Both the position numbers and the translations under genes were made by a program. Shown one piece after another: positions 23,345 to 26,470 of a stretch of DNA of 26,470 bases (position 1 is its first letter; every line of letters starts with the position of its first letter). This DNA comes from Spirochaetes bacterium RBG_16_67_19 (GTDB lineage Bacteria; Spirochaetota; Spirochaetia; SZUA-6; DRHE01), in assembly GCA_001829505.1 (NCBI GenBank), contig MIBK01000108.1, positions 1 to 26,470 on the forward strand, given 5' to 3'. Under the pieces are notes generated by a model. That model did no database searches, was not told the origin of the DNA, and worked only from the letters and a program-made list of their open reading frames with translations.

Positions 23345-23374
23345 TTGACATTTCCGGTTGCCGTAACCTATAAT
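23345..23374 (+). promoter_or_regulatory. strong promoter of the binding-protein gene
   Basis: TTGACA (23345-23350), 18-base spacer, TATAAT (23369-23374): both hexamers are perfect. The leader is about 30 bases and carries GGAGGT (23399-23404) before ATG 23411. The region is AT-rich relative to the rest of the window. Confidence 0.75.
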
Positions 23375-23410
23375 TTGCACCGGACAAAGACCAGAATCGG
23401 AGGTAGCAAC

Positions 23411-24412
23411 ATGGGGACAAAACGCCCTTTCAGAGTTGCGGTGTGTATGATCTCACTTTTTCTCCTCCTGGTTTCGGGAGCGGGAAAGGGGAATGCCCAG
23501 GGGAGGAAAAGACTTACCTTTTACTACATCGACCATGGTACGGGAATGCCTAATTATCCGTTCTGGCCTGTTTACTACAAGGGGATCGCCGATGCCGCCG
23601 CGCTGCTGGCCCCGCTTGGCGTCGAGGTCAAGCACTTCTCCGCAGGAGAATACGACCTTCAAACCCAGAGCGAAATGCTGAAGCAAGCGGTCGCGGCCAA
23701 TCCGGATGGGCTGGTCACTACCATGAGAGACCCGAAGTCCTTTGAATCAATCCTGAAACCCTTGCTCGAAAAGGGCATCCCGATCATGGCGGCCAACGTT
23801 GAAGACCTCCGCCCCCCGGCGCAGCGCATTCCGTATCTCGGCTATTATGGGGAAGACAGCTCGAGATCGGGGACTGAACTTGCAGACGCTCTGATCGCCA
23901 TACTGAAGAAGACCGGTGCAAAGAAGCCCCGTTTGGCACTGCTCATCTCTCCCGTAGCGGGGAACGCGATGTGGGAAGCCAGGTTGTCGCTGCTCGGTAG
24001 TCGCCTCACCGAGGCCTATGGAACGAAGAGCGAGAAGATCGTTGACTTAGATGGGACGCAAGCGCGGACTTACTTGGAAAAGAACCCGGAGGTCGACCTG
24101 ATCTGCGCACACGAATCCCAGATGCACCGTTCCCTCATTCCACGGCTGAAGGGCTTGGGGAAGCGGCCGGGCAAGGACATCTACCTTCTCTGTTTCGATA
24201 TCGGAGAAGGAAGTCTGGAGGACATCAAGAGCGGGTACGTGGCAGCCGCCTACGATGAGCAGCAATATCTTCAAGGATACCTGCCGCTTTTCGACTTGTA
24301 CCTGCATCTAACAAAATACAAGGTTCATCCCGTTCGAGTAATCACGGGGATCATCATCGACGCGCACAATGTCGATTCCGTGGTAGATGGGGCGCGGGCT
24401 GGCTATCGATAG
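23411..24412 (+). CDS. periplasmic sugar-binding-type protein (PBP1 fold), orphan
   Basis: This 333-residue protein has a signal peptide (MGTKRPFRVAVCMISLFLLL, cleaved near NAQ-GRK at about 32) and a type I periplasmic binding domain: a first half with YYKGIADAAALLAPLGVEVK, then QAVAANPDGLVTTMRDP, and a second half with ARLSLLGSRLTEAYGTKSEK and DIKSGYVAAAYDEQQYLQG. This is the pattern of RbsB/TorT-like proteins that bind sugars or other small ligands for ABC import or sensing. No permease or ATPase of an importer is next to it. Base composition (mid-50s percent G+C in two samples) is below most of the window, which hints at transfer. Ligand unknown. Confidence 0.85.
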   Translation: MGTKRPFRVAVCMISLFLLLVSGAGKGNAQGRKRLTFYYIDHGTGMPNYPFWPVYYKGIADAAALLAPLGVEVKHFSAGEYDLQTQSEMLKQAVAANPDGLVTTMRDPKSFESILKPLLEKGIPIMAANVEDLRPPAQRIPYLGYYGEDSSRSGTELADALIAILKKTGAKKPRLALLISPVAGNAMWEARLSLLGSRLTEAYGTKSEKIVDLDGTQARTYLEKNPEVDLICAHESQMHRSLIPRLKGLGKRPGKDIYLLCFDIGEGSLEDIKSGYVAAAYDEQQYLQGYLPLFDLYLHLTKYKVHPVRVITGIIIDAHNVDSVVDGARAGYR

Positions 24413-24417
24413 CCCTG

Positions 24418-24840
24418 CTATTGCACGATGAGCGGGGACGGCAGATAGCCGGAAAGATCCAGGCGGTTGATGTACCACTCCAGGCCGATGCGCACCAGCC
24501 CGACGGTCAGGGTCCGCGGCCCGGCGAAATCCACAGGCCCGGTGACCCGGACACTGGCCGAGTCAGGGCTGGTGTCCTGCACCTCCAGGACGTACTTCGT
24601 GGTATCGGACATCTCGGCCGGGGGAAACCAGTCGTCCCAGGTCTGGCTGGGCGGCAGGGTGGCCAGGTCGGTGTAGTCGAGTGTCGTCGCGGGATCGAAG
24701 TTCTGGTAGGCGTACTGCCGGCTCTCGTTCAGGTCGTTTTCCAGGCGCATCACTCGCTCGGTCTTGGAGGTGCCGAACGGCGCGCAGGAGGCAAGTGCCA
24801 GCGGGAGAAGCACAAGCAACAGGTACGCCCTTTTCCTCAT
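24418..24840 (-). CDS. lipoprotein of unknown function (paralogue A)
   Basis: This 140-residue protein begins with a lipoprotein signal, MRKRAYLLLVLLPLALASC, lipid cysteine at 19. ATG 24840 has an AGAGG ribosome site; a TTG one codon earlier is less likely. The mature part carries LNESRQYAYQNFDP and TWDDWFPP, which match the tandem neighbour upstream in its operon (LxE..., YLNFHPD and TWETNFPV), so the two are paralogues. Size and alternation are compatible with a small NTF2-like or beta-rich domain. Its G+C is high (about 75 percent in one 60-base sample), unlike its paralogue. Function unknown. Confidence 0.75.
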   Translation of the reverse strand: MRKRAYLLLVLLPLALASCAPFGTSKTERVMRLENDLNESRQYAYQNFDPATTLDYTDLATLPPSQTWDDWFPPAEMSDTTKYVLEVQDTSPDSASVRVTGPVDFAGPRTLTVGLVRIGLEWYINRLDLSGYLPSPLIVQ

Positions 24841-24853
24841 CAAGAACCTCTCT

Positions 24854-25273
24854 CTAGTTGATGATCAGAGTGGTCGCAAAGACATCCCCGGGATCCTTGT
24901 ACATTTCCGAGATCATCCAATCGTTATCAAGTTTCTCCACTTCAAATCGAATACTCCAGTGCAGGCCATCTGTATTAATTACCGTGAAAGTGACATTCAA
25001 AGGATCGCTTGTGTTAAGCGCGGAATACGTATAGGGAATCTTGAGAACCGGGAAGTTCGTCTCCCAGGTGTCAGGGTCCTGAGCTCCTGCCATATTGAAG
25101 ATGTCAGGGTGGAAGTTCAGGTACACATCGCTGCGGTCGGTTTCGTTCATGTCGGAAACGAACTGCTGAACACGGTCTTCAATGGATACTCCCAGGAGCG
25201 AGCAGGAGACTCCATAGAACAGCCAGCCGATGGCAAGAAGGAGCAAGAGCAGCCTAACAAGTTTCCGCTTCAT
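24854..25273 (-). CDS. lipoprotein of unknown function (paralogue B, AT-rich)
   Basis: This 139-residue protein starts at ATG 25273 behind a clear GGAGG ribosome site. A second ATG at 25288 overlaps the fecR stop (TGATG), so coupling to fecR is possible. The signal MKRKLVRLLLLLLAIGWLFY is followed by GVSC, a relaxed lipobox with cysteine at residue 24. The mature part has SDMNETDRSDVYLNFHPD and DTWETNFPV, aligning with the following lipoprotein gene. G+C is only about 40 percent in two 60-base samples, far below the window. It is probably in one operon with fecR upstream and paralogue A downstream. Function unknown; an envelope role is the likely frame. Confidence 0.75.
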   Translation of the reverse strand: MKRKLVRLLLLLLAIGWLFYGVSCSLLGVSIEDRVQQFVSDMNETDRSDVYLNFHPDIFNMAGAQDPDTWETNFPVLKIPYTYSALNTSDPLNVTFTVINTDGLHWSIRFEVEKLDNDWMISEMYKDPGDVFATTLIIN

Positions 25274-25287
25274 GAAAAACCTCCGCA

Positions 25288-26301
25288 TCAGATATCGACT
25301 TCCAACAGCCTCGGAATAATGTGCTCCTCGAAGGCTGAAAGCATTTGCTCGTACTTCGCCAGGAAACTCACAAAGGACGAGTCTGCAGATTCGCGGATCT
25401 GCCCGGCCTTTTGGAGCAGGTACATGCGGCCGCCCACAAATCTACGCAAGGAAAGGGCGGCCACTGCATAATACCGGTAGTTCAGCACCAGGTTGCTGGT
25501 CTGAACTGTAATCGCATGTACCACGTCCCTTTCGAAGGCTTGTGCGTCCTCGATTCGTTTTGCGTTGATCATTTCCTGCTGGATTTCCCGTTCTTGCTTC
25601 AGCCTGGCGCTGTATTCCTGATACAGGCTCCAGGCCTCGTTGGTCTTGGCAATGTGGAACTCCAGTTGGTCCAGCACGTCCTGCATGGCAGCGGCCGGGT
25701 CGGCCATGAGAGCCCGCAGCTTCTCGTCGTTCCAGCTGCGATAGTCGATCCTCTCCCTCGGAGGCCGGAACTTCGCGCCCGGCGGCTGGCCGGGGCGGAC
25801 CTCCACGGCCTCCTCCGGGGCCAGCGCCACGGTGGCGCCCTCCGCCTCCACCTCCACCGCGCCCTTCTCCACGACGATCAGGGCCGAGCCGTCCACCCCC
25901 GCGTAGACCGTGAGCTCGGTGCCGCGCACCCCGGCGATGCAGCTGGCGGTCTGGATCAGCGGCTCCTGGCCGGTAAGCTTGTCGTAGCGGAACTTGACGG
26001 AGCCCAGCACCAGGGACAGCACCCCGGTGGTCCTGCCCTTCTGCTCCTTCTCCATGAGGGTGAAGACCGTGCCCGGGTCGATGCGCAGGGTGACGCCCCT
26101 TTGTTCCAACTCCACGAAGCCGTCCGCGCCGGTGCGCACCCCGTCGCCGGTGTTCAGGATGTCGCCGATAGCCGCGTCGCGAACGGTTCCGCTTTTGAGG
26201 CGCACGGAGGCCTGCCCCTCGGTGTAGGCCACGCCGGCGGGCACCGCCCCGGCGGCCAGGGCGGCGGCCAGGAACAGGGCAGCAAGCACACAGCTCTTCA
26301 T
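25288..26301 (-). CDS. secreted FecR-domain protein
   Basis: This 337-residue exported protein has a signal peptide (about residues 1-19) and a FecR-type domain at about 45-160: LNTGDGVRTGADGFVELEQR, IDPGTVFTL, LVLGSVKFRYDKL, and IAGVRGTELTVYAG. Stand-alone secreted FecR-domain proteins without a sigma factor are common in spirochaetes and related diderms, and are thought to bind ligands or scaffolds. Residues from about 205 are helical and charged (EREIQQEMINAKRIEDAQAF), a different style. DNA for that part (25288 to about 25690) is far more AT-rich than the front. The ATG overlaps the stop of the gene upstream (TGATG), so it continues an operon that enters from beyond the right edge. Confidence 0.85.
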   Translation of the reverse strand: MKSCVLAALFLAAALAAGAVPAGVAYTEGQASVRLKSGTVRDAAIGDILNTGDGVRTGADGFVELEQRGVTLRIDPGTVFTLMEKEQKGRTTGVLSLVLGSVKFRYDKLTGQEPLIQTASCIAGVRGTELTVYAGVDGSALIVVEKGAVEVEAEGATVALAPEEAVEVRPGQPPGAKFRPPRERIDYRSWNDEKLRALMADPAAAMQDVLDQLEFHIAKTNEAWSLYQEYSARLKQEREIQQEMINAKRIEDAQAFERDVVHAITVQTSNLVLNYRYYAVAALSLRRFVGGRMYLLQKAGQIRESADSSFVSFLAKYEQMLSAFEEHIIPRLLEVDI

Positions 26302-26470
26302 CAGAAGGGCCCCTTGAAGCCGCTGATCTTGCGCGAGAAGGCCGTGAAACGCACCAGCAGCAGGACGCGGCGATCGTCGGCGGTGCGCAGCTCCAGCAGC
26401 CGGCTGCCTTTCCTGACGTACTTCTTGAAGAAGGTGCGCGCTTCCATGGAATCCCGGAATTCCTTGTAGC
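26301..26470 (-). CDS. C-terminal fragment of an unknown gene (N-terminus outside window)
   Basis: A frame open from the right edge ends with TGA at 26303-26301, overlapping the fecR ATG. The visible 55 residues include FFKKYVRKGSRLLELRTADD and FTAFSRKISGFKGPF, basic and mixed. No family can be assigned from this piece. The stop/start overlap supports a coupled operon with fecR. Confidence 0.6.
   Translation of the reverse strand, partial: YKEFRDSMEARTFFKKYVRKGSRLLELRTADDRRVLLLVRFTAFSRKISGFKGPF

Overview
This is a high-GC bacterial chromosome segment (roughly two thirds G+C by eye) with dense, short operons on both strands and almost no spacer DNA. There are no rRNA or tRNA genes, insertion sequences or CRISPR arrays that I can see. 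The organism is a diderm: several lipobox signal peptides, two secreted proteins with aromatic C-termini that look like outer-membrane barrels, and a secreted FecR-domain protein. The relaxed lipoboxes, the style of the monofunctional aspartate kinase and the FecR/lipoprotein cluster make Spirochaetota my best guess, but this is an inference from gene content.

Layout. Positions 1-2313 (minus) hold a phospholipase D-like lipoprotein followed by two small secreted proteins, the last cut by the window edge. Divergent from it is a UroD-family protein (2402-3676), convergent with an MtfA-type zinc peptidase (3687-4457) that is preceded by a 23-codon leader ORF. A divergent promoter then drives a broken HisD-family dehydrogenase (4583-5668). 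Next come a geranylgeranyl-reductase-like flavoprotein (5726-6829, minus) and a divergent HyuA-type hydantoinase/oxoprolinase (6928-8946), then a lemA / TPM / TPM membrane-protein operon (11165 down to 8986, minus).

Positions 11253-17280 (plus) form a long same-strand run: ferritin-like protein, ParB-like protein, a 58-residue protein, acetolactate synthase large and small subunits (ilvB, ilvN), an unknown 270-residue helical protein, aspartate kinase and a 49-residue putative ribbon-helix-helix protein. This run serves branched-chain and aspartate-family amino acid synthesis. It is followed by a DUF438/hemerythrin/PAS sensor (minus), an MBL-fold hydrolase (plus) and a heterodimeric ABC exporter (23266 down to 19410, minus).

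The right end (23411-26470) differs in composition. It has an orphan periplasmic sugar-binding-type protein behind a strong promoter, two tandem paralogous lipoproteins of very different G+C, and a FecR-domain protein whose C-terminal third is much more AT-rich than its N-terminal part.

Three points stand out: a HisD-family pseudogene whose deletion junction can be read from a 9-10 bp repeat; many promoters whose -10 lies about 6-8 bases from the start codon, implying leaderless mRNAs; and the composition break at the right end.
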